A stretch of 64,000 bases of DNA from JAILEN01 sp036723975 (GCA_036723975.1 DAIMGJ010000011.1:11569-75568), one strand, 5' to 3'. Shown: positions 19,258 to 27,689, counted from the first letter of the stretch. A program made the numbers and translations. Notes: generated from the sequence alone by a model not told the origin.

Positions 19258-21045
19258 TTAGATATAATAACTGATGTTTTCCAGTTCTTTTTGCAGTTTC
19301 TTTTCTTCCATAACAAGAGTAAGCATACCCGGATCCGTCTCCGGCATTTGCTCTCTCCTTCGTTTAAAGGAATCTTTTTTTACTCTCATTACCACTTCTT
19401 TTAAGCCCCTTTCTTTTGCTTCAGGGGATTCCAATTCACCGATGGGCGCGTGAAAAATAGACGCTACTTCCTGCTGTTCATCCTCTTCTTCAAAGAGATT
19501 AATGATGTTGGTTGGCATTAACTCATCCTTTTGAATCTGCTCAAAAAGATGGGTCGCCACAGTCCGAAACATCCCTTCTTCAAAATCTTCAGCAGTAATA
19601 TATTTTTCAAGCTTCCCCAGTAAAAACGGTTCTTCCGTAATCCTTGTAAGAAGCATTTTCTGGGCCTGTCTGGCAGCATTGTCCTTTTTGGCTTTTTGCG
19701 GAGTCAGCGGAGTTTCCTCTCTGTACTCTCGGGGAGAAGAAGGATTCAAAGCTTCCTTTGCCGCCACGGAATTGACCATGGAACGCAGCTCATCTGCCCG
19801 AATACCGTAAGTAGTCGCCACCGCCTCAATATAATTGGTTCGTTCCAAGTCATCCGGAAAATGAACGATGCGTCCGGCAATCTCCCGGTAGAAAGCAGTT
19901 TTGGATGTGGGATCCGACATATTGTAATCCCTCTGTAACATCCGCACCGTAAACAAAAAGCTGTTTTCTGCATTTCGGATACGCTCCTCATAAGCAGCAG
20001 CACCTTTTGCTTTTATAAACTCATCCGGATCCTTGTAAGGCTCCATGTTAATAATCTTGCAGGTAAGTCCCGCGCCTTCCAAAATAGGAATCGCCCGGAG
20101 CTTTGCTTTTGTACCGGCCTCGTCACTGTCAAAACTTAAATACACATCGTTTACAAACCGCTTCATCAGTGATGCATGCCCCGGGGTAAAGGCGGTTCCC
20201 AAAGATGCCACGGCACAATCAAATCCTGCCTGATGCAAAGCAATGACATCCATATACCCCTCGCAAAGGATGAAATACCCTCGCTTCGATGCTCTTGAAA
20301 ACTGAAGTCCGTAAAGAGTACGGGACTTATCAAAAATCGGAGTCTCCGGAGAATTTAAATACTTCGGTTCTCCATCCCCCATAACACGACCTCCAAAAGC
20401 AACCACACGCTTTTGCTGATCAAAAATGGGGAACATGGCACGATTCCAAAACTTGTCTTTACCACCACGCTTTTCATCAATGGTAACCAGACCGCTGTCT
20501 TTTAAAACCTCATCCTTATATCCCTTACTCTTTAGGTAACGATACAATTCATCACTGGTTTTGCCTGCGTATCCAAGGCCAAATTTGTTCATGGTCTCCT
20601 CGGAAAGCTGTCGTCCCGAAAAATAATCGTAAGCCTGCTTTCCTCTTTGGTCTCGCATAGACAGGTAAAAATACTTGGCCGCTTCTTTTTGAATTTCAAA
20701 AAGCTGCTCCTTTTTGTTTTGCGCAGCCCTTTGTTCCGAAGTCATCTCCTCCTGTGGAAGCTCCACCCCCACCTGAGCAGCCAGGGTCTGCACTGCCTCC
20801 GGAAAAGTCATATTCTCGTGCTGCATCAAAAAAGTATACGCATTCCCACCTTTGCCACAGCCGAAACAGTAAAACATCTGCTTCTGCGGCGACACGGAAA
20901 AAGAGCCTGTCTTTTCATTATGGAAAGGGCAAAGGCCAAAATAGGTGTTGCCCTTCTTTTTTAAACTGACATATGGAGAAATCACATCAACAATATCCAC
21001 TTTGGAACTGATCTCGTTGATAATCTCCTCCGAATACATTGGCAT
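19258..21045 (-). CDS. dnaG: DNA primase
   Basis: 595 residues. The CHC2 zinc finger has ligands Cys39, His42, Cys60 and Cys63; the TOPRIM domain carries EGYMDVIALHQ and the DSDEAGTKA acid motif. A C-terminal helicase-interaction domain follows from about residue 450. It makes RNA primers for replication. It lies between the dGTPase-like gene (3-bp gap) and rpoD, the classic operon. Confidence 0.97.
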   Translation of the reverse strand: MPMYSEEIINEISSKVDIVDVISPYVSLKKKGNTYFGLCPFHNEKTGSFSVSPQKQMFYCFGCGKGGNAYTFLMQHENMTFPEAVQTLAAQVGVELPQEEMTSEQRAAQNKKEQLFEIQKEAAKYFYLSMRDQRGKQAYDYFSGRQLSEETMNKFGLGYAGKTSDELYRYLKSKGYKDEVLKDSGLVTIDEKRGGKDKFWNRAMFPIFDQQKRVVAFGGRVMGDGEPKYLNSPETPIFDKSRTLYGLQFSRASKRGYFILCEGYMDVIALHQAGFDCAVASLGTAFTPGHASLMKRFVNDVYLSFDSDEAGTKAKLRAIPILEGAGLTCKIINMEPYKDPDEFIKAKGAAAYEERIRNAENSFLFTVRMLQRDYNMSDPTSKTAFYREIAGRIVHFPDDLERTNYIEAVATTYGIRADELRSMVNSVAAKEALNPSSPREYREETPLTPQKAKKDNAARQAQKMLLTRITEEPFLLGKLEKYITAEDFEEGMFRTVATHLFEQIQKDELMPTNIINLFEEEDEQQEVASIFHAPIGELESPEAKERGLKEVVMRVKKDSFKRRREQMPETDPGMLTLVMEEKKLQKELENISYYI

Positions 21046-21048
21046 GTT

Positions 21049-22059
21049 TTAGTACTCCTCCCAGGAAATCGGAATAAATATCTCGTTAAATGTCTTGCAG
21101 GCAAAGGAATCCGTCATTCCGGAGATGTAATCACACACCACTCGCTCCAATGGTTCACCCTCGTCCATATACATTCCGCGATATCGATCCGGCAATGCAT
21201 TGGAGTTTTCCAAATAGTAACGATATAATTCTTCAATCATACGACTGGCTTTGGTTTCTTCTCCCTTTGCCACCGGATTGGTATATACATTGGTAAACAA
21301 CCAGCTTCGAAGATCCTTCATAGCCTCGTCAACCTCAGTTGACATACGAATCTCCGGAGAACCGGTACTGTTTATAATTACATCATGAATCAGGCGATCC
21401 AGCCTGGCCTTAACAGAAGTTCCGAGGGTGTTTCGAATCTCCTTCGGTAAAGATTCCTCTGCCATAATCTTTCCGCGGATTGCATCATCCACGTCGGAAT
21501 TGATATAGGCAATCTTATCCGCAAGGCGAACAATCTGTCCCTCCGGGGTCGCCGGATGTCCACTGGTTCTGTGATTTCGCATCCCGTCCCGGACTTCCCA
21601 TGTAAGGTTTAAGCCGCGGCCTTCCTGCTCTAACTTCTCAACAACACGAACACTTTGCTCTGCATGAATAAACCCTTCCGAAGACATTCTGTTTAAAACG
21701 CGCTCCCCGCAATGTCCAAAGGGGGTATGTCCCAAATCATGTCCCAATGCAATTGCCTCTACCAAATCCTCGTTCATTCGAAGTGCCTTTGCAATGGTTC
21801 TGGCATTCTGTGAAACCTCTAGGGTATGGGACATACGGGTACGGTAATGGTCCCCTTGCGGGTCCAAAAATACCTGTGTTTTGTTTTTTAAACGACGGAA
21901 TGATTTGGAATGTAGAATACGATCCCTATCTCGTTGAAATACCGGACGAATATCACACTGTGGTTCTTCCACGTCTCGTCCTCTTGAATTCTGATCCAAT
22001 GTGGCAAATTCACTTAAGGTCTCTGCCTGCATCTGCTCAATCTGCTCACGTATTGTCAT
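21049..22059 (-). CDS. dGTP triphosphohydrolase-like HD protein
   Basis: 336 residues. The HD-domain metal site is built from RMSHTLEVSQ near 75 and the GHDLGHTPFGHCGE motif near 108-121. It belongs to the dgt-like group that splits dNTPs to nucleosides and triphosphate. It heads the dnaG-rpoD operon, an order typical of Clostridia. The substrate range of this short form is not certain. Confidence 0.9.
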   Translation of the reverse strand: MTIREQIEQMQAETLSEFATLDQNSRGRDVEEPQCDIRPVFQRDRDRILHSKSFRRLKNKTQVFLDPQGDHYRTRMSHTLEVSQNARTIAKALRMNEDLVEAIALGHDLGHTPFGHCGERVLNRMSSEGFIHAEQSVRVVEKLEQEGRGLNLTWEVRDGMRNHRTSGHPATPEGQIVRLADKIAYINSDVDDAIRGKIMAEESLPKEIRNTLGTSVKARLDRLIHDVIINSTGSPEIRMSTEVDEAMKDLRSWLFTNVYTNPVAKGEETKASRMIEELYRYYLENSNALPDRYRGMYMDEGEPLERVVCDYISGMTDSFACKTFNEIFIPISWEEY

Positions 22060-22080
22060 GTTTTATTTCCTCACCAAGAC

Positions 22081-22135
22081 AAAAAAGGGTTTCTACTGTA
22101 TTTATTCCGCATACATCGTAGAAATCCTTTTTATT
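22081..22135 (-). terminator. Terminator after the DEDDh exonuclease gene
   Basis: GGATTTCTAC and GTAGAAACCC pair across a 21-nt loop, with six T following on the minus strand and a T run also on the plus side. The promoter for the dGTPase-dnaG-rpoD operon must lie in or beside this hairpin. Confidence 0.75.
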
Positions 22136-22141
22136 CTTTCA

Positions 22142-22819
22142 TTATTCTTTTAAATTTTGTTTCAATGCCTCAAAATCAACGGAAGAACCAATGGAATAGG
22201 TCGTAGGTTCATCATTTCCTGCCATTTCTTTTATCCGCTTTACTTCCGCAAGAAACCTTTCCTTATCACGGCTCTTTGCATAAAGTGATGCTGTATTTCT
22301 GGCATCGTACAACGCATCATGAGCTTTCCCGTCAAACATTTCCCCTGCCATATAAAGAGCTTTTTCCAAAGAAAGGGAATAATGGACGCCAACAAGAGTG
22401 CCGTATTCCTTTTGGAAGTCCCTCCAACAATCTAACAGGTAGTTTATTTTTTCGCTTTCCGGAATCTTTTTTAACTGCAATTCATGGGTCAGTTGCAGTT
22501 TATCGTTTGCACTCCACGCAAAAACTGTAAAGTCCCGATAATGATTGCACCACTCCAAAAAATCAGCAAACGCCTTTTCAAAATAAGGGGCTTTCTCCAA
22601 ACGCTGAATGGTAATGCCGGTAAGCAAACGAATGTGTTCATCAATATAATCGGAATACCGCGGCTTCACAAAGCGCTTAAACGACGATATTTCTTCATTT
22701 TTATCATTTAAAACTACTGCGCCGATCTGAATGATTTCCGTATGGCAGATGGAATACTCCTCAGGATGCTCCTCCGCGAAAATCGGCTGCATTTCAAAAT
22801 CTACAAAAATATTATACAT
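22142..22819 (-). CDS. DEDDh 3'-5' exonuclease (RNase T/DnaQ-like)
   Basis: 225 residues. Exonuclease motif I is FVDFEMQ (Asp7, Glu9), motif II lies near the VFAWSANDKLQL block around 95-106, and motif III is KAHDALYDARNTASLY near 170-185 with the DEDDh histidine. The exonuclease fold occupies nearly all of the protein, so it is a stand-alone nuclease rather than a polymerase proofreading subunit domain. Its substrate, RNA or DNA, is unknown. It was the neighbour of tRNA-Leu before the element inserted. Confidence 0.88.
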   Translation of the reverse strand: MYNIFVDFEMQPIFAEEHPEEYSICHTEIIQIGAVVLNDKNEEISSFKRFVKPRYSDYIDEHIRLLTGITIQRLEKAPYFEKAFADFLEWCNHYRDFTVFAWSANDKLQLTHELQLKKIPESEKINYLLDCWRDFQKEYGTLVGVHYSLSLEKALYMAGEMFDGKAHDALYDARNTASLYAKSRDKERFLAEVKRIKEMAGNDEPTTYSIGSSVDFEALKQNLKE

Positions 22820-22843
22820 ATTTTTATTTTACCATTTCAAAGC

Positions 22844-22873
22844 AAAAAAGGAATCCCTTTTTGGATTCCTTCT
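22844..22873 (-). terminator. Original terminator of tRNA-Leu, now separated by the element
   Basis: AAGGAATCC and GGATTCCTT form a hairpin followed on the minus strand by six T. It lies 6 bp beyond the left copy of the tRNA 3' end (22879-22898), where a tRNA terminator would sit if the element were absent. Confidence 0.8.
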
Positions 22874-22878
22874 ATAAA

Positions 22879-22898
22879 GTGCAGAAGATGGGACTTGA
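22879..22898. repeat. Left attachment repeat
   Basis: 20-bp direct repeat identical to the last T-arm/acceptor bases of tRNA-Leu, ending 13 bp before the recombinase stop codon. This is the chromosomal remnant of the tRNA 3' end. Confidence 0.85.
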
Positions 22899-22911
22899 CT
22901 CTCGCTTCGCA

Positions 22912-24531
22912 TTAAAGCCACGATTCACATAAGAAAAATGCCCGGACAAATTGTCCGGGCATTTTTCTTAATGCGGAGAGCTGTGAAGTAGTAGAACACT
23001 TTTCTCCGCTTGTTTTCTCCTTTATTTCCGAAAACAAGATGCTATGCTCAGCTTCATCAAACTTGCTTGTTATTATCAGTCTGTCATCAAACACATATAT
23101 TTTATCCACAAAATATCCCAATACAATATCTCTGTTCTCTGGGTCTGACATATCCGCATGTCTGAATCTTTCAAAGAATGCATTTACCGACTCACTGTCT
23201 TTTACAACTCGGCTTTTTATCTCTTCAGTGGCTATAACGTCCATTAAAGCTTTTTTACGTTCTTCAAGCTGAGCTAACTTAGTATTTATAGTTTCACCGC
23301 TTGCACCGCCTAAGATTGCTTTTATCACATTATCAAGCTGTGATTCTGTTGTTCTCAAATCAGACTTAAGCGAATCTATGTATTGCACGTCATATGCTTT
23401 CTTGTAATATTCTGCAAGGTCAACCGCCAATGATGCGAGATTTTCTGTATCATCAAGGAACATCGCAAGTTGAGCGCATACATATTCCTCTAGATATTCT
23501 TTTCGCACAGGCGTCTTTTTACATCCATTTCCACGTTTTCCTTTATGTTGGTCGTTGCAGGAATAATAGTAATACTTCGAACCAGATTTTGAACGTCCCG
23601 AAGTGCCTTGCATGCTGTCTCCGCATTCACCGCAGTATAGTTTGCCCGTAAGGAAAAATCTCGGTTTATTATTATCATCTAAACCACGTGCATTCTGTGC
23701 GCCAAATTTCTTGTTCTTTGCAAGCATCTTCTGAGCTTCATCAAACAGTTTCTTGTCAACAATCACAGGCATTCCACCTTCAATGACTGTATCTGCATAT
23801 CGATATGTGCCGATATAAGCATCATTCTTCAATATATGACGGACACTGTTTATGGTAAATTTTCTGCCATGAATGGTTACTCGCCCTTTATCATTTAGTT
23901 GATTACAGATTTGCTGCATGCTTTTGCCATCGGCATACAGCCTAAAAATACGTTGCACGATTGGTGCTGTATCAGGGTCAATAACATAATGTTTATTATG
24001 ACGTCCTTCTCCCTCAAACGTGTAGCCAAGCATTTTAACTCCGAGATACAATCCACGTTCCCTGTTATAATACTGACCACGTCTGACATTTACAGATAAC
24101 TGTTTAGAATAATATGCTGCAAATTTTTCAAGCATACCCTCCATCAGATATGATTCAGGGGAATCATCAGGTGTGGGTTCAGCTATATAATGTATTCGAC
24201 AGCCAGCATCTCGAATTGTCTTTTTGGCGATATACATATCATCGTCATTACGTGCCAGTCTATCTACCTTCCAAAGGATAAGAATAGCAGGCTTTATATC
24301 GCCTATTTGAGCAAGCATGTTAACAAAGCCATCTCTTTTTGTTAATGATGATTTTCCGGAGATACCATCATCCATGAACTCATACAAAAGTTCGTAACCA
24401 TGAGCTTTTGCATAACGCTTAGCTTCCTCCTGTTGCTGTTGAACAGAAGTTTCCTGTTTATCAGAAGAACATCGATAGTATGCTATCGCTATATTATTGT
24501 CATTATATGGGACTTCTTTCTTTTTTGGCAT
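22912..24531 (-). CDS. Large serine recombinase (integrase)
   Basis: 539 residues. The resolvase catalytic domain starts with IAIAYYRCSSDKQ, Ser22 being the likely nucleophile, and contains the Arg-rich LWKVDRLARN helix near residue 90. The recombinase domain follows (about 170-270), then the zinc ribbon with CGECGDSMQG and a later CNDQHKGKRGNGC, then a coiled-coil region near 370-430. Such enzymes integrate and excise elements. The stop lies 13 bp from the left attachment repeat, the usual position. Its last 20 or so codons run through a strong hairpin. A weak point is that serine integrases seldom use tRNA 3' ends. Confidence 0.93.
   Translation of the reverse strand: MPKKKEVPYNDNNIAIAYYRCSSDKQETSVQQQQEEAKRYAKAHGYELLYEFMDDGISGKSSLTKRDGFVNMLAQIGDIKPAILILWKVDRLARNDDDMYIAKKTIRDAGCRIHYIAEPTPDDSPESYLMEGMLEKFAAYYSKQLSVNVRRGQYYNRERGLYLGVKMLGYTFEGEGRHNKHYVIDPDTAPIVQRIFRLYADGKSMQQICNQLNDKGRVTIHGRKFTINSVRHILKNDAYIGTYRYADTVIEGGMPVIVDKKLFDEAQKMLAKNKKFGAQNARGLDDNNKPRFFLTGKLYCGECGDSMQGTSGRSKSGSKYYYYSCNDQHKGKRGNGCKKTPVRKEYLEEYVCAQLAMFLDDTENLASLAVDLAEYYKKAYDVQYIDSLKSDLRTTESQLDNVIKAILGGASGETINTKLAQLEERKKALMDVIATEEIKSRVVKDSESVNAFFERFRHADMSDPENRDIVLGYFVDKIYVFDDRLIITSKFDEAEHSILFSEIKEKTSGEKCSTTSQLSALRKMPGQFVRAFFLCESWL
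22932..22968. terminator. Strong hairpin inside the 3' end of the recombinase gene
   Basis: AAAAATGCCCGGACAA and its complement form a perfect 16-bp stem with A and T runs on both sides, a bidirectional terminator shape. It overlaps the last codons of the recombinase and seems to insulate the element edge from the chromosome. Confidence 0.8.
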
Positions 24532-24584
24532 AATATAAATCTCCTAAAAATCCTTATCCAAATTATACCAAAAGAGCTTTAATC

Positions 24585-24633
24585 AAAAAAGGACTGTGCG
24601 TGCGTTCATCTATTAGTTGACATCACGCACAGT
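24585..24633 (-). terminator. Terminator after the AAA+/DUF5688 operon
   Basis: ACTGTGCGTG and CACGCACAGT pair around a 21-nt loop and are followed on the minus strand by CCTTTTTTGA. It lies directly after the last gene of the three-gene operon and before the recombinase gene. Confidence 0.85.
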
Positions 24634-24647
24634 AAATACGCCCATAT

Positions 24648-25064
24648 TTATGTATTGTTAAAAATATCTGATGGTAAATCTCCAAATACTTCTTTGTATT
24701 CATCAAGGCGCCTTCGTGACTGTAACGCAAGATTAATAACATTCTGTAACAAATGTATGACTCCCATATATGGTCGAATGTCAGGCTTGCCATTTTCAAG
24801 TAGTGGTTCATCAGGATATTGCCAACAATCAGAAAGCATTTCAGCAACATATGCATAATCTGTAAGCAAGCCATCTGCAAAGCATTCATATTCTTTGTTT
24901 TTATGCTTCCTAGCAAAGGTTACTGCAGTGTTTTGAATTTGTAGCTTCTCCAGTGCCGGTTTAAGTTCTTCGATTTCTCTCTGTGAAAAGGAACCATCAT
25001 CCACAATTTCTATAGCTTCAACAAAATCATTTGTACTATTTGGATGAAATTTCAATTTAAGCAT
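24648..25064 (-). CDS. Unknown protein, third gene of the AAA+ operon
   Basis: 138 residues, acidic, soluble, mostly helical by composition. No motif recognised. The start follows AGGGG, 9 bp after the stop of the DUF5688 gene. An internal stretch YMGVIHLLQNVINLALQSRR looks like an amphipathic helix. It likely works with the AAA+ ATPase and DUF5688 protein, with which it shares transcription, but its role is unknown. Confidence 0.7.
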   Translation of the reverse strand: MLKLKFHPNSTNDFVEAIEIVDDGSFSQREIEELKPALEKLQIQNTAVTFARKHKNKEYECFADGLLTDYAYVAEMLSDCWQYPDEPLLENGKPDIRPYMGVIHLLQNVINLALQSRRRLDEYKEVFGDLPSDIFNNT

Positions 25065-25073
25065 ATGATTCCC

Positions 25074-25916
25074 CTATTCCTCGAAGCAGATTACATAAGC
25101 TCGATTAACAAGCACATCCTCTGGGGATAGTTCTGTTGCATTGATTTCACAAACCATGGCGTTGAAATCTTCGATGTTATATTCTCCCTGTAGAGGTACA
25201 AGAATTGCCTCGTGAAGGGAACTTGGCAACACACATAGTGAAGAGCAGTCATGTTCTTTGGCAAAATTCTTCAGCAATTCATGATTCAAGATACTTGCGG
25301 CACCTTTCACCTTTTCTTTATTGCTAATCACATACATCTCGCAAGGTAACATATCAAACATATTATCATCCGCACCATCACCAAGCATTTCAGCCAAAAC
25401 TGATGATAGGCTTTGTAAGGTGGTTGCTTCAAAAGTATTTTGCTCAGCTTTTTCCCATGCGATTTCTTCTGAAATATTTGCAGATGCAAGTAACTCGGTA
25501 TTTAGTTTTATTGACCACATATCGTGGTTTTCACCATTTTCTGCGAAGTACAAGTAAGCCTCCATTCCTGGGAATTCTTCAACAGGGTGTTTAACAAGTT
25601 TCTCTTCAGATTCTTTCTGAACTCCAATACGAATTCTTTCAAGAATGAAATCTCGGTTCTTTAGCTTCGCAAGATCAATATCAGGAGCCTGATGCTGTTC
25701 TATGATATTGCTGATAATCTCAATTGCTTTATCCAGATTATCTTCACAACGTTCGATAATCGAATCACAATAAATGGTTGGTGCAATCGGTGAATCACTC
25801 CTTACACATATTCCTTGAAGATGCACATCACCATTCTTAGTTACATCTGTAGGAATGAAGCGGTACTGCGGATACTTCTGTGATAATTCTTCAATTAGTG
25901 TTTCTCTTGTAATCAT
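25074..25916 (-). CDS. DUF5688 family protein
   Basis: About 280 residues from ATG at 25916 (MITRETLIEEL), which has AAGGAGG upstream; a start seven codons earlier lies on top of that ribosome site. The sequence matches the DUF5688 pattern: VTKNGDVHLQGICVR near residue 30, a domain of helices, then MYVISNKEKVKGAASILNHE and a VLPSSLHEAILVP stretch in the C-terminal half. The family is common in Lachnospiraceae mobile elements and has no known function. It lies 17 bp after the ATPase gene. Part of a three-gene operon. Confidence 0.75.
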   Translation of the reverse strand: MITRETLIEELSQKYPQYRFIPTDVTKNGDVHLQGICVRSDSPIAPTIYCDSIIERCEDNLDKAIEIISNIIEQHQAPDIDLAKLKNRDFILERIRIGVQKESEEKLVKHPVEEFPGMEAYLYFAENGENHDMWSIKLNTELLASANISEEIAWEKAEQNTFEATTLQSLSSVLAEMLGDGADDNMFDMLPCEMYVISNKEKVKGAASILNHELLKNFAKEHDCSSLCVLPSSLHEAILVPLQGEYNIEDFNAMVCEINATELSPEDVLVNRAYVICFEE

Positions 25917-25933
25917 CTTAATCCTCCTTAAGG

Positions 25934-26878
25934 TCATAGTTCTATAGTTGTTGCTTCTGAGTTTTCAAAAAGTGCATTACAGATTTTTTCCTGTAGTGCG
26001 GAGTAAATTCCTCGTACACCATATTCAGGCGTCATATTTGCCAGTTCTTCAATGTAATTGGGATGAACATTAATAGATATGCCATATTGTTTTTCAAGTC
26101 TTGTAACAGGGCTATAGCGATTGTCATTTAGGATTTCCCTAACAGTTTCAGGTGACATGGATGGCAATAGAATAATCCCGCTGTTGATTCTGCCAAGAAA
26201 TTCATTGCTAAGAATGCCAGAAGTCAAAACATCTGCTTTTGTTATAGTTATAGGGGAATCTTCTGATTTGTAATTATTAGACGAGCAAAAGCCAATATCT
26301 TTTTTTCGGTTCTTTTTCAATTCCGAAAAACTACCCAGAAAAACAAAATTGACTAATGATGTATCAACGAGCTTGCGTTGCTTATCCTCACCTACGTATA
26401 TCGAAGCACCTTCTGCGAGTTTAAGAATCTCGTCAGCCATCATACTTCCGACATTTGAGCCCTTTAAAATGCATTTATCAAACTCATCGATAAATACCCA
26501 TGGCTTTTGTGAAGTATCAACTGATAGCAGACAGTCAGATAATGAATTGTTTCCCTTAAATGCCTTTGGTGAAGCATTGGAAGCGTCAAAAATAGACGTA
26601 TTGGGATAAATCTCTTTCAAAACGCGGGCAAGTTCTGTCTTACCGCAACCAGATTCACCAATCACAAGAAAATTGCTTTTGGTATCACGATGGAGCGAGC
26701 TCCAAATAGCCACAGACATTTTCTTCTTGTATTCGTCACAGCCATATATCTTTGAATCAAAGTAGTTATAGATTGATTTAGGTGTAGCGAAAATACTTTC
26801 ATCGAAAGATACCTCTGTTGTCTTAGTTAGCTCCACTCGATCATCCCACCAAGGGTGTCCTCGGTTATTACCATCCAT
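25934..26878 (-). CDS. AAA+ ATPase, ClpX/ClpB-like
   Basis: About 314 residues from the ATG at 26878, preceded by AGGAGGG. The Walker A motif is VIGESGCGKTEL near residue 70 and Walker B is WVFIDEFDKC near 135; an arginine-rich GFLGRINSGI-type sensor segment is present as FLGRINSGIILLP, and a ClpB-type small domain ends the protein (YGVRGIYSALQEKI). This is the AAA_2 fold of unfoldases and related remodelling enzymes. No zinc finger or substrate-binding N-domain is present. It heads the three-gene operon with DUF5688 and an unknown protein. The partner protease, if any, is not in the element. Confidence 0.85.
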   Translation of the reverse strand: MDGNNRGHPWWDDRVELTKTTEVSFDESIFATPKSIYNYFDSKIYGCDEYKKKMSVAIWSSLHRDTKSNFLVIGESGCGKTELARVLKEIYPNTSIFDASNASPKAFKGNNSLSDCLLSVDTSQKPWVFIDEFDKCILKGSNVGSMMADEILKLAEGASIYVGEDKQRKLVDTSLVNFVFLGSFSELKKNRKKDIGFCSSNNYKSEDSPITITKADVLTSGILSNEFLGRINSGIILLPSMSPETVREILNDNRYSPVTRLEKQYGISINVHPNYIEELANMTPEYGVRGIYSALQEKICNALFENSEATTIEL

Positions 26879-26950
26879 GATTAAGCCCTCCTTTTCATGA
26901 ATCAAACCGAGCATCGAAGATGCTAAACTATTTGTTCACAAAAATTTCAC

Positions 26951-27014
26951 ATTTTCATACTTTTGCATAGTTTTTAATACTTTTAAAAAGTTTTGCAAAC
27001 TTTTACAAGCTTTT
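26951..27014. promoter_or_regulatory. T-tracts phased at exactly 10 bp (curved DNA or binding array)
   Basis: TTTT tracts start at 26961, 26971, 26981, 26991, 27001 and 27011, with another at 26952, so seven tracts fall on one helical face. Several units read TTTTGCAAAC/TTTTACAAGC. The array lies between the divergent ATPase operon and the gene at 27132, just upstream of a strong promoter, which is the layout of an intrinsically curved upstream activating region or of iterons for a DNA-binding protein. Confidence 0.6.
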
Positions 27015-27038
27015 GGAGAAACGCTGATTTTACGGGCA

Positions 27039-27066
27039 TTGACAGCAATAAACTATGTTGTATTAT
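27039..27066 (+). promoter_or_regulatory. Promoter for the unknown gene at 27132
   Basis: TTGACA (27039-27044), 16-bp spacer, TATTAT (27061-27066): a near-consensus housekeeping promoter, directly downstream of the phased T-tract array. Confidence 0.7.
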
Positions 27067-27131
27067 GGTGTTATGAAGCTTCAAAATTTTAAGTAAAAAG
27101 AGACTCGAGTCCTGCTTTGGAGGACAAAATT

Positions 27132-27497
27132 ATGATTAAAGAATTAGATTTGGAACTTATCAATAAAGATAAGGCAAAATTGGATGAAATCGCTAAAATC
27201 ATTTCATCCATAAGGAACTTTAGGTATGATATGTTACAGATAGAATCTAATCCGATTCTAGAAGAGAATATTAATGAGAAACATACAAAAGTTATTAATT
27301 CTGCGATTCAAGCATCTTTAGATATTGAATCTGAAATGTATGGATTTTATCAAATTCTTTTTAAGGATAAAGAATCTGGTGTAAAGTTCAAGTATTTACT
27401 AGATCAAGTATTCAAAAATTCACCAGCAGAGTTAGCAAAAATGGATATGTATAATGGCTATGCTAAAGATTTATCAACACCTACAATTGAATCATAA
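27132..27497 (+). CDS. Unknown small helical protein upstream of the type III TA
   Basis: 121 residues from ATG at 27132, with GGAGG eight bases upstream; an upstream TTG overlaps that site. Highly charged and Lys/Glu/Asp-rich, mostly helical, no membrane segment, no motif recognised. AT-rich codon use resembles the toxin gene next to it. The following promoter for the antitoxin RNA starts right after its stop, so it is a separate unit. Function unknown. Confidence 0.65.
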   Translation: MIKELDLELINKDKAKLDEIAKIISSIRNFRYDMLQIESNPILEENINEKHTKVINSAIQASLDIESEMYGFYQILFKDKESGVKFKYLLDQVFKNSPAELAKMDMYNGYAKDLSTPTIES

Positions 27498-27504
27498 TTT
27501 CAAG

Positions 27505-27536
27505 TTGAAAATCAGCGCTGATGGGTGTAATATAAT
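27505..27536 (+). promoter_or_regulatory. Promoter of the type III antitoxin RNA with central palindrome
   Basis: TTGAAA (27505-27510) and TATAAT (27531-27536) precede the repeats. The 20-bp spacer is long and holds a perfect 12-bp palindrome ATCAGCGCTGAT (27511-27522), an operator-like site. Repression or remodelling of the spacer by a bound protein would explain the unusual length. Confidence 0.55.
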
Positions 27537-27542
27537 CTTAGA

Positions 27543-27676
27543 AAGGTCTCCATTAACCTACTAACCTGCGAGTTAGTGAAGAGATGAACTTTAAAGAAGG
27601 TCTCCATTAACCTTCGGGTTTTCCGTAAAGAGATGAACTTTAATGAGTGGGAAGCTTAAGCTTCCCACATTTTTTG
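27543..27676 (+). ncRNA. Type III antitoxin RNA (two tandem repeats plus terminator)
   Basis: Two direct repeats start at 27543 and 27597. Each has AAGGTCTCCATTAACC at its 5' end and GAGATGAACTTTAA at its 3' end. In each unit GTCTC can pair with GAGAT and AAAG with CTTT, with a small inner hairpin (CTAAC/GUUAG in the first, AACC-UUCG-GGUU in the second) that varies between copies. A terminator hairpin follows, then a ToxN/AbiQ-family gene. This order, promoter-repeats-terminator-toxin, defines type III toxin-antitoxin systems, where the RNA repeats neutralise the endoribonuclease. The low copy number is like the CptIN group. Confidence 0.85.
27647..27676 (+). terminator. Terminator between antitoxin RNA and toxin
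   Basis: Perfect 11-bp palindromic stem GTGGGAAGCTT/AAGCTTCCCAC followed by six T. In type III systems such a leaky terminator sets the excess of antitoxin RNA over toxin mRNA. Confidence 0.9.
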
Positions 27677-27689
27677 TTAGGGGATTGCT

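Noticed and set aside
27543..27645. Riboswitch or CRISPR-like repeats before the toxin gene
   Set aside because: Two repeats with variable inner hairpins, a terminator and a ToxN-type gene fit a type III antitoxin better; no known riboswitch core is seen.
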